Below, piece after piece: positions 1 through 8,196 of a DNA stretch of 64,000 bases. A program made the translations under genes and the position numbers. The first letter of the stretch is position 1. Each line of letters opens with the position of its first letter. This DNA is from CAVUAF01 sp964460655 (GTDB taxonomy: Bacteria > Acidobacteriota > Terriglobia > Terriglobales > Acidobacteriaceae): the NCBI GenBank assembly GCA_964460655.1, contig CAYWSH010000002.1, positions 25,362-89,361 of the forward strand, written 5' to 3'. The notes beneath the pieces were generated by a model. That model did no database searches. It saw only the letters and a list, made by a program, of their open reading frames with translations, and had not been told where the DNA came from.

Positions 1-193
1 CTGCTCCCCAGCATAGCGACTCTTGTCCTTTGGTAAACCGTCCGGCGCGAAGTCGCGACCGGCACACGTCTGCCCAAGCGCCTGACTCTTGGCCAAACGC
101 ACCCGTAACTTATCTCAATATAGCGCAGCAGTTGCGGCATTTCTAGGACTACGAGTAACTCGCCAGCGGTGACGGACGCGCTGCTGCGGCGTG

Positions 194-218
194 AAAAAAC
201 GGCGCGCCTAAGGCGCCG
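194..218 (-). terminator. candidate intrinsic terminator, reverse strand
   Basis: On the reverse strand a perfect 6-bp stem (CGGCGC / GCGCCG, 213-218 with 200-205) is followed by six T (199-194). No reverse-strand gene is visible just upstream of it, so what it terminates (an antisense or small RNA?) is unknown. Confidence 0.4.
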
Positions 219-282
219 GTTCCGGCAGAATAGGGACGCAGACCGGCGTGCTCACAGGATTCAGTAATGGGCTGTAAGCCCC

Positions 283-297
283 TTTTGATGCTATGAT
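283..297 (+). promoter_or_regulatory. extended -10 promoter TTTTGATGCTATGAT
   Basis: TG-C-TATGAT is a good extended -10 box (-10 at 292-297). The same 15 bases occur at 34883-34897 before the nucleotide-sugar dehydrogenase, and the first 11 bases recur on the reverse strand at 15417-15432 before the acyltransferase. The predicted transcription start is near 304. No convincing -35 box is seen, as is usual for extended -10 promoters. Confidence 0.6.
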
Positions 298-437
298 TTG
301 CCTGTCCCCCCAGAAAGCACTGGAGAGTCGCGGGCAGAGGATGAAGCCAGCTTGATTCCGGGTGCGTGCCACAACCGCTTTGCGAGCGGCGAGCCGCTTC
401 TGGGCTTCGACCGGCTCGGTACCGTTCCGTTAACAGA

Positions 438-1214
438 ATGAGTACTTCGCAGAGCCAATCCGCCATCCTGTGTTACCACGCGCTGACCGCTGCGGGAGAA
501 GCCAAACCTGCGGAAGCCGGCTCGGGATTCTATGCGGTCGAAGCTACGAACTTCGAGCAACAGCTGGCCTACCTGCAACGCAGCGCCTTTCGCGCGTTGC
601 TCCCGCAGGAGTTTCTAGACGGGGCGCGTCCCGAAAGAGCGGTCTTGATCACGTTCGATGACGGCCACGCCAGCGACGTCACGCTGGCACTGCCGTTGCT
701 TGAGCGCTATGGCATGCGCGCCACGTTCTTCGTGGTTGTGGACTACATCGGCCGCCCCGGATACATGAGTTGGGACGATGCACGGCGCCTGCGCGATGCC
801 GGCATGGCCGTCGAATCGCACGGGCTGGTCCATCAGGACCTCCGTCTGGTGCCGGAAGAGGAACTACGAGAGCAATTGCTGTGGGCACGGCGATGTCTGA
901 CGGCGCAGCTCAAGCAGGAAGTCCGTTACCTGGCCCTGCCGGGAGGCCTGGCGTCGCCGGCGGTTTATCGCGCGGCCTTCGCCGCTGGTCATCAGGCGGT
1001 GTTCAACTCACAGTCAGCAAGCGCGCGACCGGGCAAGATCATGCCACGGCTCGTGGTGCGGCGCGCGACGTCGCTACCGGAGTTCGTCAGCCTCGCCGAG
1101 GCGCGCAGCAGCGCCTTGTGGCGGCGACGGACCCAGGAGAACGCGATTGCGCTGGTGAAGTCAGCCTTGGGCCGCGAACGCTACGATGCGCTAAAGCGCA
1201 GACTGTGGGCGTGA
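438..1214 (+). CDS. polysaccharide deacetylase family protein (NodB domain)
   Basis: This 258-residue protein has the CE4/NodB fold signature: TFDDGH at residues 72-77 (catalytic-base and metal Asp pair) and SHGLVH at 127-132 (metal-binding His pair). CE4 enzymes remove N- or O-acetyl groups from polysaccharides. No signal peptide is obvious, so it may act on an intermediate at the inner face, or simply lack a recognisable export signal. I chose the ATG at 438 because the homologous part starts there; an in-frame ATG at 366 would add 24 residues of low-complexity Arg-rich sequence. It is the first gene of a tightly packed forward operon with a flippase, amidotransferases and glycosyltransferases. 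The family is sure; the substrate is not known. Confidence 0.85.
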   Translation: MSTSQSQSAILCYHALTAAGEAKPAEAGSGFYAVEATNFEQQLAYLQRSAFRALLPQEFLDGARPERAVLITFDDGHASDVTLALPLLERYGMRATFFVVVDYIGRPGYMSWDDARRLRDAGMAVESHGLVHQDLRLVPEEELREQLLWARRCLTAQLKQEVRYLALPGGLASPAVYRAAFAAGHQAVFNSQSASARPGKIMPRLVVRRATSLPEFVSLAEARSSALWRRRTQENAIALVKSALGRERYDALKRRLWA

Positions 1215-1272
1215 TGTCCGCCAGCGCTCCCGAACCATTCAACCGCAACGCAAGCTTACCGATCATGGGGAA

Positions 1273-2787
1273 GTGAAAGAGTTGGCGACCGTAGCTCGGG
1301 AAGAAACGACGCAGCGCGCGCCACGAGGCCGCGCGCAGCAGGTATTTCAGCAGGCCCTTCTCTATGGGTCCGGTAGCGGGCTCACTATTCTCGCGAGCCT
1401 GATCTCGTTCCCGGCGCTTACCCGCGCATTGTCGTTGGCCGATTACGGGTTGATGGCGATCGTCTCGACCACCATCAATGTGGCCGTCGCGGTCGCTAAG
1501 CTGGGACTGCAGAACGCCGCAGTCCGCTTCTACGCCGAGTACGACGACAAGGGAGACCGGGACCGCACCCTCCGCTCGACCCTGACGCTGGCTCCGTTCC
1601 TCAACGCAGTGGCCATCCTCAGCCTCATCTGGTTGTTCTGCGGGTTGCTGCCCGATCGCGTGCTGGCGCAACAGCTGAGCCTGGTGATCGCGATCGCTGC
1701 TCCCATCCTGGTGTGCGAGACCGTGAAGCTCATGCTCCTGAACTTCATGCGCGCGGCCCGTACTGCCGGACGCTTCACCACCTTGACCGTCGTGGACAAA
1801 TACGGCGTGCTGGTGGCGGCGCTGGCGGGCGTCATCTTCTGGCGGCGCGACCTGGTCGGTTACTACAGCGGCTGGCTGGCCTGGAGCCTGGGGCTCACCA
1901 TCTTCCTGGTGGTCCAGGCGGTGGCTGCCGGACAGCTGCGCTTCGGGGCGATGGACAGAGGCCTGCTGGGCGCCGCCCTGCGCTTCAGTTCGCCGCTGAT
2001 GTTCATGGAGCTGGGAAACCTGGTCCTCACTTATGGCGACCGCTATCTCGTGGCACGATATTTGGGTGCGAGTGCCACCGGGATCTACGCCGCCGCGTAC
2101 AACTTCAGTATGGCGATCCAGTCACTGCTGATCGTGCCATTGTCGTCGGTCGTGTTCCCGTGGGCGAGCGAGATCTGGACGCGCGACGGCAAGGCCGAGA
2201 CATCACGCTTCGCCTCGCAGATCCTGAATTACTACCTGGTGGTGGCCATCCCGGTCGTCCTGGGGGTTTCGGTGCTGCGACAGGCGATCATGGTCGCGTT
2301 CGCGTCGTCGAAATACAACGACGCGGCCGGTCTGCTGCCGACGCTCATGGTAGCGATGGTGCTGTTCGGCGTCTATCAGGTCACCGCGCTTGCGCTCTTT
2401 CTGGAGAAGCGCACCATCACGATGGCGGTGCAACTGGTGGGAGCGACCGTGCTCAACATGGCGGCTAACTTCTGGGTGATACCGCGCTGGGGATTGCTGG
2501 CCGCGGCGCTGACGACCGCCGGTGCGAACCTGGCATTGATCGCGTTCTCTGCCTTTACTGCGTTGCCGCGCTTGCCGATGCGCCTGGATGTAACGTTGCT
2601 CGCAAGGTCCATACTCGCAGGCGCAGTGATGTACGCCGCCATCCTGTTACTGCCGGCGATGGGGAATTGGGCCACGCTGGCGGCCGGGGTCAGCCTGGGG
2701 ACCGTCGTTTACTGCGGCCTGATGCTGATGCTCGACCGCGGGCTCTATCGCCTGAGCACGCGTTTGCTGACGCAACGGTCGGCATAA
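1273..2787 (+). CDS. oligosaccharide flippase family protein (Wzx/MATE-like)
   Basis: The 504-residue product is almost entirely hydrophobic, with about 12-14 predicted membrane helices, including a FSSPLMFMELGNLVLTYGDR-type segment typical of polysaccharide flippases of the MOP superfamily. It should move lipid-linked repeat units across the inner membrane in a Wzx-type pathway. The start is a GTG at 1273 preceded by TGGGGA, 58 bases after the deacetylase. No Wzy polymerase or Wza/Wzc export gene was recognised in the window, so the assembly route cannot be closed from this sequence alone. Confidence 0.85.
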   Translation: MKELATVAREETTQRAPRGRAQQVFQQALLYGSGSGLTILASLISFPALTRALSLADYGLMAIVSTTINVAVAVAKLGLQNAAVRFYAEYDDKGDRDRTLRSTLTLAPFLNAVAILSLIWLFCGLLPDRVLAQQLSLVIAIAAPILVCETVKLMLLNFMRAARTAGRFTTLTVVDKYGVLVAALAGVIFWRRDLVGYYSGWLAWSLGLTIFLVVQAVAAGQLRFGAMDRGLLGAALRFSSPLMFMELGNLVLTYGDRYLVARYLGASATGIYAAAYNFSMAIQSLLIVPLSSVVFPWASEIWTRDGKAETSRFASQILNYYLVVAIPVVLGVSVLRQAIMVAFASSKYNDAAGLLPTLMVAMVLFGVYQVTALALFLEKRTITMAVQLVGATVLNMAANFWVIPRWGLLAAALTTAGANLALIAFSAFTALPRLPMRLDVTLLARSILAGAVMYAAILLLPAMGNWATLAAGVSLGTVVYCGLMLMLDRGLYRLSTRLLTQRSA

Positions 2788-2797
2788 GGGAGAAGCA

Positions 2798-4618
2798 TTG
2801 CCGGGTATCTTCGGCCAGATCGATCTCACCGCTGAGCAGCTGACGCCGCCGCCGGCGGAGCACGCCAGCGAAGTCCTGCACCGCGTCCGGCTGCGTGGCC
2901 TCGAGATGGGCGTGTGGTCGCCCGCTGGTACGCGGGAAGCCGATGCTGTTTTTTCGGACAGTGCGGACCTGGCCTGTGTGTGCGACGCCGAGATTGTGAA
3001 CCGCCCGGAGCTGCTGGCCGCGTTGGGCACCGATGTGCCCCCTCCGAACGGGATGGCCGAACTGCTGGCACGCTTGGTGGCTCGGGAAGGCGAGCACGCG
3101 TTTGCGCGTCTGCGCGGTGCGTTCAGCATCGCTGTCTGGGATCGCGGCGTGTTCTGGGCGGTAGTTGACCGCTTCACTATGAAGCGCCTTGCCTATGCGC
3201 AAACCGGCAGAGGACTGCGTTTTGGCGCGCGCACGCGCTGGGTCGGGGCCGGGCGCAGCGTCGCGAACCACGCGCTCTATCACTACCTGAATCTCTCTTT
3301 TGTCCCTTCGCCGGAAACGATCTTCACTGGCGTGAACAAGCTCGCCCCGGGCTGCTGGCTGCGCCACGAGCAGGGAAGCGTGCGTACGGGGTGCTATTGG
3401 GAGATGCAGTATCCCGAGGCGCGTCGCGGATCGGAGCAACAACTCGGCGCGGCACTGAAGGAAACATTGCGCGGCGCGGTAGGCGCCAGCCTGGCGGAGA
3501 TCGATCCGCAACGCACGGGCTGCTTTCTGAGCGGCGGCACCGATAGCTCCAGCGTCGTCGGGATGGTAGGCGAAGTCTCCGGCAAATCGACCGATGCCTT
3601 CTCCATCGGCTTTGCCGAGGAAGCATTCAGCGAACTGTTCTACGCGCGCACCGCGGTCAAACACTTTGGCGCGCGCGGGCATGAACGCATCGTGAATGCC
3701 GACGATGCGTGGCGCATCCTGCCGGCGATGGTGCGTGGCTTCGACGAGCCGTTCGGGAACTCTTCGGGTATCGGCGGCTACCTGTGCGCCGAGATGGCGG
3801 TGCAGAGCGGCATGACCACGCTGCTCGCCGGTGACGGCGGCGACGAGATCTTTGGCGGCAACGAGCGCTATCGCAAAGACAAGATCTATGCCTGGGCACA
3901 CGTCGTGCCGCGTCCGCTACTGGCGAATCCGGTGTGGGACGCGCTGGCGCGTGTGCCCATGATGCACGCCGGGCGCGCGCGGCAGATCCTGTATCGCGCA
4001 TCGTTGCGCAATCCCGAGCGCTTTTACCTCGAAGATTGTTTGACCGCCGACCTGAACGGCAATCTCCTCGCGCCTGAGCTGGCTGACGGCGCCGTGCCGC
4101 CGCTCGAGATCATGCGGCGCTACTACGAGGGAGTGAAGGCGCACTCGGACTTGAATCGGCTGCTCTTCATCGACCTGAAGCTGACGATCTCGGACAATGA
4201 TCTGGTGAAAGTCGGCTCCACGGCGGCCGCTTGCGGCCTGCGTGTGCGCTATCCCATGCTCGACCACCCGCTGGTCGAGTTCACGGGCGACATCGGCGCT
4301 GACATGAAGGTCAAGGGCCTGGAGAAGCGCTATCTCTTCAAGCGCGCTTTGCGCGGCTTCCTGCCGGCCGAGATCATTCGCAAGAAGAAGCAGGGATTTG
4401 GCGTGCCGGTATCGGTGTGGTTCCGCGAGGATGAACGGTTCCGCGGGCTGTTGCTCGAGGTGATCCACGATCCCGGCTTCGCGCAGCGTGGCTGGTTCCG
4501 TGCGGGCGCGGTCGAGCGCATGGCTGAGGAACACATGCGCGGCGTGCGCGAATGGGGAAATCTGCTGTGGGCCGTGCTGATGCTGGAACTGTGGCAACGC
4601 GAGGTAGCGCATGCCTGA
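2798..4618 (+). CDS. asparagine synthase-like protein with degenerate glutaminase domain
   Basis: The protein has 606 residues. Its C-terminal half is a good AsnB synthetase domain: the PP-loop SGGTDSSS lies near residue 245, followed by AGDGGDEIFGGNERY and a KKKQGFGVPVSVWF motif. The N-terminal half is a class II glutaminase domain in outline only. It begins MPGIFG instead of MCGIxG, so the catalytic Cys at position 2 is Pro, and the RGPDD and NGEIYN motifs seen in the neighbouring AsnB (8197-10101) are lost. It therefore cannot use glutamine by the usual mechanism, and may take free ammonia, borrow it from a partner, or make another adenylate-driven bond. The start is TTG at 2798 after an AGGGAGAA ribosome site. 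It overlaps the next gene by 8 bases. Confidence 0.85.
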   Translation: MPGIFGQIDLTAEQLTPPPAEHASEVLHRVRLRGLEMGVWSPAGTREADAVFSDSADLACVCDAEIVNRPELLAALGTDVPPPNGMAELLARLVAREGEHAFARLRGAFSIAVWDRGVFWAVVDRFTMKRLAYAQTGRGLRFGARTRWVGAGRSVANHALYHYLNLSFVPSPETIFTGVNKLAPGCWLRHEQGSVRTGCYWEMQYPEARRGSEQQLGAALKETLRGAVGASLAEIDPQRTGCFLSGGTDSSSVVGMVGEVSGKSTDAFSIGFAEEAFSELFYARTAVKHFGARGHERIVNADDAWRILPAMVRGFDEPFGNSSGIGGYLCAEMAVQSGMTTLLAGDGGDEIFGGNERYRKDKIYAWAHVVPRPLLANPVWDALARVPMMHAGRARQILYRASLRNPERFYLEDCLTADLNGNLLAPELADGAVPPLEIMRRYYEGVKAHSDLNRLLFIDLKLTISDNDLVKVGSTAAACGLRVRYPMLDHPLVEFTGDIGADMKVKGLEKRYLFKRALRGFLPAEIIRKKKQGFGVPVSVWFREDERFRGLLLEVIHDPGFAQRGWFRAGAVERMAEEHMRGVREWGNLLWAVLMLELWQREVAHA

Positions 4619-5801
4619 GACGCGCGGCAAGCGGCTCCTGATGGTGGTGCACTCGGTGTTCCCGGCCACCGGCGGCGCCGAGATCCAGGCAGCCACCCTG
4701 GCGCGTCGCTTGCGGCAACGCAACTGGAACGTACGCTTCGTCGCGCTGTACTCCGCCGACACGGTCGGGGTCGAGTTCGAGGGCACGCCCGTGACCCGGC
4801 TGCGTGTGCCCGTCTTTCCTGGTCTTGCCGGCGCGCTCCTCATGCTGCGCATGGCCTGGCTGCTGTGGCGCGAGCGCCGTCGCTACGACGTGGTCCATGT
4901 ACACATCATGAAGTCGCTGGCATTCGTCGCTGCCGTCGTCGCGCCGATGCTGGGCAAGCGCGTGGTCATGAAAGCGTCAGGCATCGACGAGCTGAATTGG
5001 GGGCTGCTCGCCGAGCAGCATCGCAACCGTCCGTTCTGGCGGCTGATGAACTGGGGCTGCCGCCGGGCCGACCATGTCGCGGCCATCAGTGGACGTATCC
5101 AGCGTCGCTTGTTTGCCTTCGGCTACGATGCCGCGCGCGTGGTGTACTTGCCGAATGGTGTCGAGATCGAGAAGTTCGCACGCGGCCTGGAGCGCTCCGC
5201 ACAGCGCCAGACGCTCGGCCTGAAAGGCGAGCGCATCGCGGTCTACGTGGGACGATTTGAGGCGCCGAAGGGACTATTCGATCTGCTGACGGCGTGGATC
5301 GACGTCCGGCAACAGTTGCCGCAGGCGTTGCTCGTCATGGTGGGCTACGGGACGCTCGAACCGGCGTTGGCCGCGATCGTGCGCAGCCATCCTGCGTTGC
5401 AGGGCGGCGTGTACTTTGCGGGAAAGCAGACTGACGTGGCGCCATACCTGGCGGCGGCAGATGTGTACGTAGGTGCATCGCGCGAAGAAGGCCTATCCAA
5501 CACGATGCTCGAAGCGATGGCGGCTGGCCTGCCGGTGGTGTCCACGGCTGTAAGTGGCGCGGAAGACATGGTGGAAGACGGTGTTACGGGCTACCTGGCG
5601 CCGATCGGCGATGCCGAGCAGTTGGCGGCGGCGTTGCTGCGCACGCTGAGCGATGTGGAGCACGCACGCCGCATGGGAGCGCGCGCCGCAGCCCTGGCGC
5701 GTGAACGCTTTGCCATCGAGCGCGTCGTAGAGCGCTACGAAGAGCTATATACCGGGAAGCCGGCGGCGAATCCGGCGCCGGCGCTGGCGGTGCGCGCATG
5801 A
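4611..5801 (+). CDS. glycosyltransferase family 4 protein
   Basis: This 396-residue protein has the GT-B fold of GT4 enzymes. The N-terminal domain has the GGAE-x-Q motif (VFPATGGAEIQ, about residues 16-26). The C-terminal nucleotide-sugar domain has VGRFEAPKG and the conserved SREEGLSNTMLEAMAAGLP block containing the E-x7-E pair. It likely adds one sugar to the growing lipid-linked repeat unit on the cytoplasmic face. Its ATG overlaps the end of the asparagine-synthase-like gene by 8 bases, and its stop overlaps the next start by 4 (ATGA), which indicates translational coupling. The sugar donor and linkage cannot be read from the sequence. Confidence 0.88.
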   Translation: MPETRGKRLLMVVHSVFPATGGAEIQAATLARRLRQRNWNVRFVALYSADTVGVEFEGTPVTRLRVPVFPGLAGALLMLRMAWLLWRERRRYDVVHVHIMKSLAFVAAVVAPMLGKRVVMKASGIDELNWGLLAEQHRNRPFWRLMNWGCRRADHVAAISGRIQRRLFAFGYDAARVVYLPNGVEIEKFARGLERSAQRQTLGLKGERIAVYVGRFEAPKGLFDLLTAWIDVRQQLPQALLVMVGYGTLEPALAAIVRSHPALQGGVYFAGKQTDVAPYLAAADVYVGASREEGLSNTMLEAMAAGLPVVSTAVSGAEDMVEDGVTGYLAPIGDAEQLAAALLRTLSDVEHARRMGARAAALARERFAIERVVERYEELYTGKPAANPAPALAVRA

Positions 5802-7030
5802 CCGCGTCCTCGTCCGTCCCGGCCGCCGCGCGTCCGCGCGTCCCCTACATGGTTTCGATGTTCCCCTGTTGGTCCGAGACGTTCATCGCGGAGGAGATCC
5901 ATCATCTGCGCGAGCAGGGCTTCGACGTCCCGATCTTCTCTTTACGTCCCGCCAACGAGCCAGACGTGCACACGCTGGCGCAGCAACTCCTGCCCCAGGT
6001 CCGCTACGCGTCGAAGAGCGACGTTATCAAGGCGCAGTTCTACTGGCTATCACGCCGCCCGCTGCGTTACGTGGGACAACTGCTGCACGTCGCACTCGGC
6101 GCCGGCTTCGTGCCCGTGGAATGGGCGAAGCAAGTGGCGAGCTTCGCGCTCGGCGCGTACTTCGGGCGCGTGATGGAAGCCGAAGACCTGCCGCGGCTGC
6201 ACGCGCACTGGCTCACCTACTCCGCTACTGGCGCCTGGACAGCGCACGCGCTCACCGGCCGGCCGTTCAGCATCACGACACACGCGCACGACCTGTTTCA
6301 TCCCGATCGCCTCGCGGTGCGCAAGTGCCGTGCTGCGCAGTACGTGATCACCATCTCGGAATACAACCGGCGTCGCCTGCAGCAGATGGGTGTTGCCGCC
6401 GAGAAGATCCGCGTGGTCCATTGTGGTGTCGACACGCGGAAGTTCGTGGCCGCACCGCGCCGCAACGGCGACGTGCCGAAGCTGATGTCGGTGGGCCGCC
6501 TCATCCCTATGAAGGGTTTCGCTACGCTGATCGACGCGTGCGGCCTGCTGCGCGACCGGGGCGTGCGCGTTGCGTGCGAGATCGTGGGCGACGGCGAACT
6601 GGCCGGTGCGCTGCGCCGCCAGGTAGCGGAGCGCAAGCTGGAAGGGGTCGTTACACTCAGCGGCTTTGCGCCGCAGGAAGCGGTGAAGGAGAAGCTGACG
6701 CAGGCCGCGGCGTTCGTGCTGCCGTCGCAGACGGAAGCCACTGGCGTACAGGACGGCATCCCCGTGGCCCTGATGGAAGCCATGTGCATGGGCGTACCGG
6801 CTATTTCCACCACGATCTCTGGTATCCCCGAGCTGATCGAGAATGGCGTCTCGGGCCTACTGGTACCGCCGGCGGATCCGGCGGCACTGGCGGACGCGAT
6901 CGCGCGCCTGCTCCGCGCGCCGGACGAAGCCGTTCGCATGGCCGAGCGCGGACGCCAGCGTGTAATGGAAGACTTCGACGTGCGTACGAACTCCGCCCAA
7001 CTGGCTGCGCTGCTGGGGGACAAGCAGTGA
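5798..7030 (+). CDS. glycosyltransferase family 4 protein (WcaL/colanic-acid type)
   Basis: A 410-residue GT-B enzyme. The N-terminus (MVSMFPCWSETFIAEEIHHL) matches the 'SETF' signature of WcaL/AmsK-like colanic-acid glycosyltransferases. The C-terminal donor domain has VGRLIPMKG and TEATGVQDGIPVALMEAM. It starts with ATG inside the ATGA overlap with the preceding glycosyltransferase and ends in a GTGA overlap with the next one, so three GT4 genes are read as one coupled block. Sugar specificity is unknown. Confidence 0.87.
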   Translation: MTASSSVPAAARPRVPYMVSMFPCWSETFIAEEIHHLREQGFDVPIFSLRPANEPDVHTLAQQLLPQVRYASKSDVIKAQFYWLSRRPLRYVGQLLHVALGAGFVPVEWAKQVASFALGAYFGRVMEAEDLPRLHAHWLTYSATGAWTAHALTGRPFSITTHAHDLFHPDRLAVRKCRAAQYVITISEYNRRRLQQMGVAAEKIRVVHCGVDTRKFVAAPRRNGDVPKLMSVGRLIPMKGFATLIDACGLLRDRGVRVACEIVGDGELAGALRRQVAERKLEGVVTLSGFAPQEAVKEKLTQAAAFVLPSQTEATGVQDGIPVALMEAMCMGVPAISTTISGIPELIENGVSGLLVPPADPAALADAIARLLRAPDEAVRMAERGRQRVMEDFDVRTNSAQLAALLGDKQ

Positions 7031-8193
7031 CGCGCGTCGTCCTCATCATCGGCGAATTGGAGATCGGCGGGACACAGCGCCAGATGCTGGAATTAGCGCG
7101 TCGCCTCGACCGTGACCGGTTCACCGCCGAGATATGCGGCCTTTCGCGCAGCCTGGCCTTTGCCGGAGAAGTGGAACGCGCGGGCGTCGCGTTGCACGTG
7201 GTCGAGAAGCGTTCGCGCTACGACGTCGGCATCATCCCGCGCCTGCGGCGGCATCTGCGCGGCGCGGGCGTAGTCATCACCTTCGGTTCGACTGCAGATC
7301 TCTGGGGAAGAGTGGCGGCGCGTGCTGCCGGCGTTCCGGTCGTGATGTCGTCCGTCCGTACTTCGCGCGAAGACCTGCGGCTGGTGAACTGGACGAACCG
7401 CTGCTTGCGCGCCCTAGGCGACGCTTACATCGCCAATTCACAAGCGGTTGCGAAGTATCTGCTCGACCTTGGCGTACCCAACGAGCGGATCGCGGTCATC
7501 CCGAACGGGATTGACCTCGAACGCTTTCGCGCGACGCCCGAACGTGCCACAGTCCGCCATGAGCTTGGCTTGCCGGGAGGATCCTTTGTAGTGGGGATGG
7601 TGAGCCGTTTGTCGCCCGAAAAGGATCCGGTAGGCTTCGTGCGCGTTGCCGCCCGCGTGGCGCCCGCGTTGCCGCAGGTACACTTCGTACTCATCGGCGA
7701 TGGCCCGCTGCGCGGGGCGGTGGAAGCCGAGGTTGCCGCGTCGAACTTGCAGGCAAGTTTCCACTGTCTGGGTGCGCGCAGCGATGTACCGCACATTTTG
7801 CCCGCCTTCGACCTGGCGATGCTGACATCACGGCGCGAGGGTCTCTCCAACACCCTGCTGGAGTACATGGCTGCGTCGCTCCCGATCGTAGCGACGAACG
7901 TGGGTGGCAATCCGGAAGTGCTGCGCGAGGGCGAGACCGGGATGTTGTACGCTGGTGACGACGTCGCCGCAGGCGCGGCTGTCGTGCTGCAGCTGGCGCG
8001 TGACGACGACCGACGGAAGAAGATGGGAAGCGCCGCGCGGCGTGCGGTGGAAGAGCGCTTTTCGATGACGGCCATGGTGAACAGCACCGCAGCGTTGCTG
8101 GAGCACTGGTTGGCAAGCAAACCAGCTCGGGCGGAATCCCGCGCAGCAGGTGCGACCGCGAGTCTAGACGCAGATCAAGGACGGCGACCCTAG
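7027..8193 (+). CDS. glycosyltransferase family 4 protein
   Basis: A 388-residue GT4 enzyme. The GTG start at 7027 overlaps the upstream TGA by three bases. The same frame is open far upstream, but residues before this point do not look like protein. It has the IGELEIGGTQRQMLELAR acceptor-site motif (residues 8-25), the NGIDLERF and VSRLSPEKD donor motifs and the SRREGLSNTLLEYMA block with E-x7-E. The last 25 residues are an Ala/Arg-rich tail. It is the last of three consecutive GT4 genes and lies 3 bases before the canonical asparagine synthase. Confidence 0.88.
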   Translation: MTRVVLIIGELEIGGTQRQMLELARRLDRDRFTAEICGLSRSLAFAGEVERAGVALHVVEKRSRYDVGIIPRLRRHLRGAGVVITFGSTADLWGRVAARAAGVPVVMSSVRTSREDLRLVNWTNRCLRALGDAYIANSQAVAKYLLDLGVPNERIAVIPNGIDLERFRATPERATVRHELGLPGGSFVVGMVSRLSPEKDPVGFVRVAARVAPALPQVHFVLIGDGPLRGAVEAEVAASNLQASFHCLGARSDVPHILPAFDLAMLTSRREGLSNTLLEYMAASLPIVATNVGGNPEVLREGETGMLYAGDDVAAGAAVVLQLARDDDRRKKMGSAARRAVEERFSMTAMVNSTAALLEHWLASKPARAESRAAGATASLDADQGRRP

Positions 8194-8196
8194 GCT

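Larger units (their letters stand above)
1..437. other. non-coding leader region upstream of the polysaccharide operon
   Basis: I see no convincing gene here. Small reverse frames exist but overlap the following gene and show no family features. The stretch holds a terminator-like hairpin for the reverse strand (194-218), an extended -10 promoter (283-297) and about 130 bases of untranslated leader before the ATG at 438. Confidence 0.6.

Noticed and set aside
149..578. Small reverse frames in the leader and start of the first gene
   Set aside because: They overlap the deacetylase coding region or run through the hairpin terminator, and show no protein-family features.
2051..2066. TGGCACGATATTTGG as a sigma-54 promoter
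   Set aside because: It lies inside the flippase coding sequence and lacks the GC of the -12 element.
2690..3901. A 403-codon reverse frame opposite the asparagine-synthase-like gene
   Set aside because: It has no recognisable domain, while the forward strand encodes clear AsnB motifs with operon overlaps.
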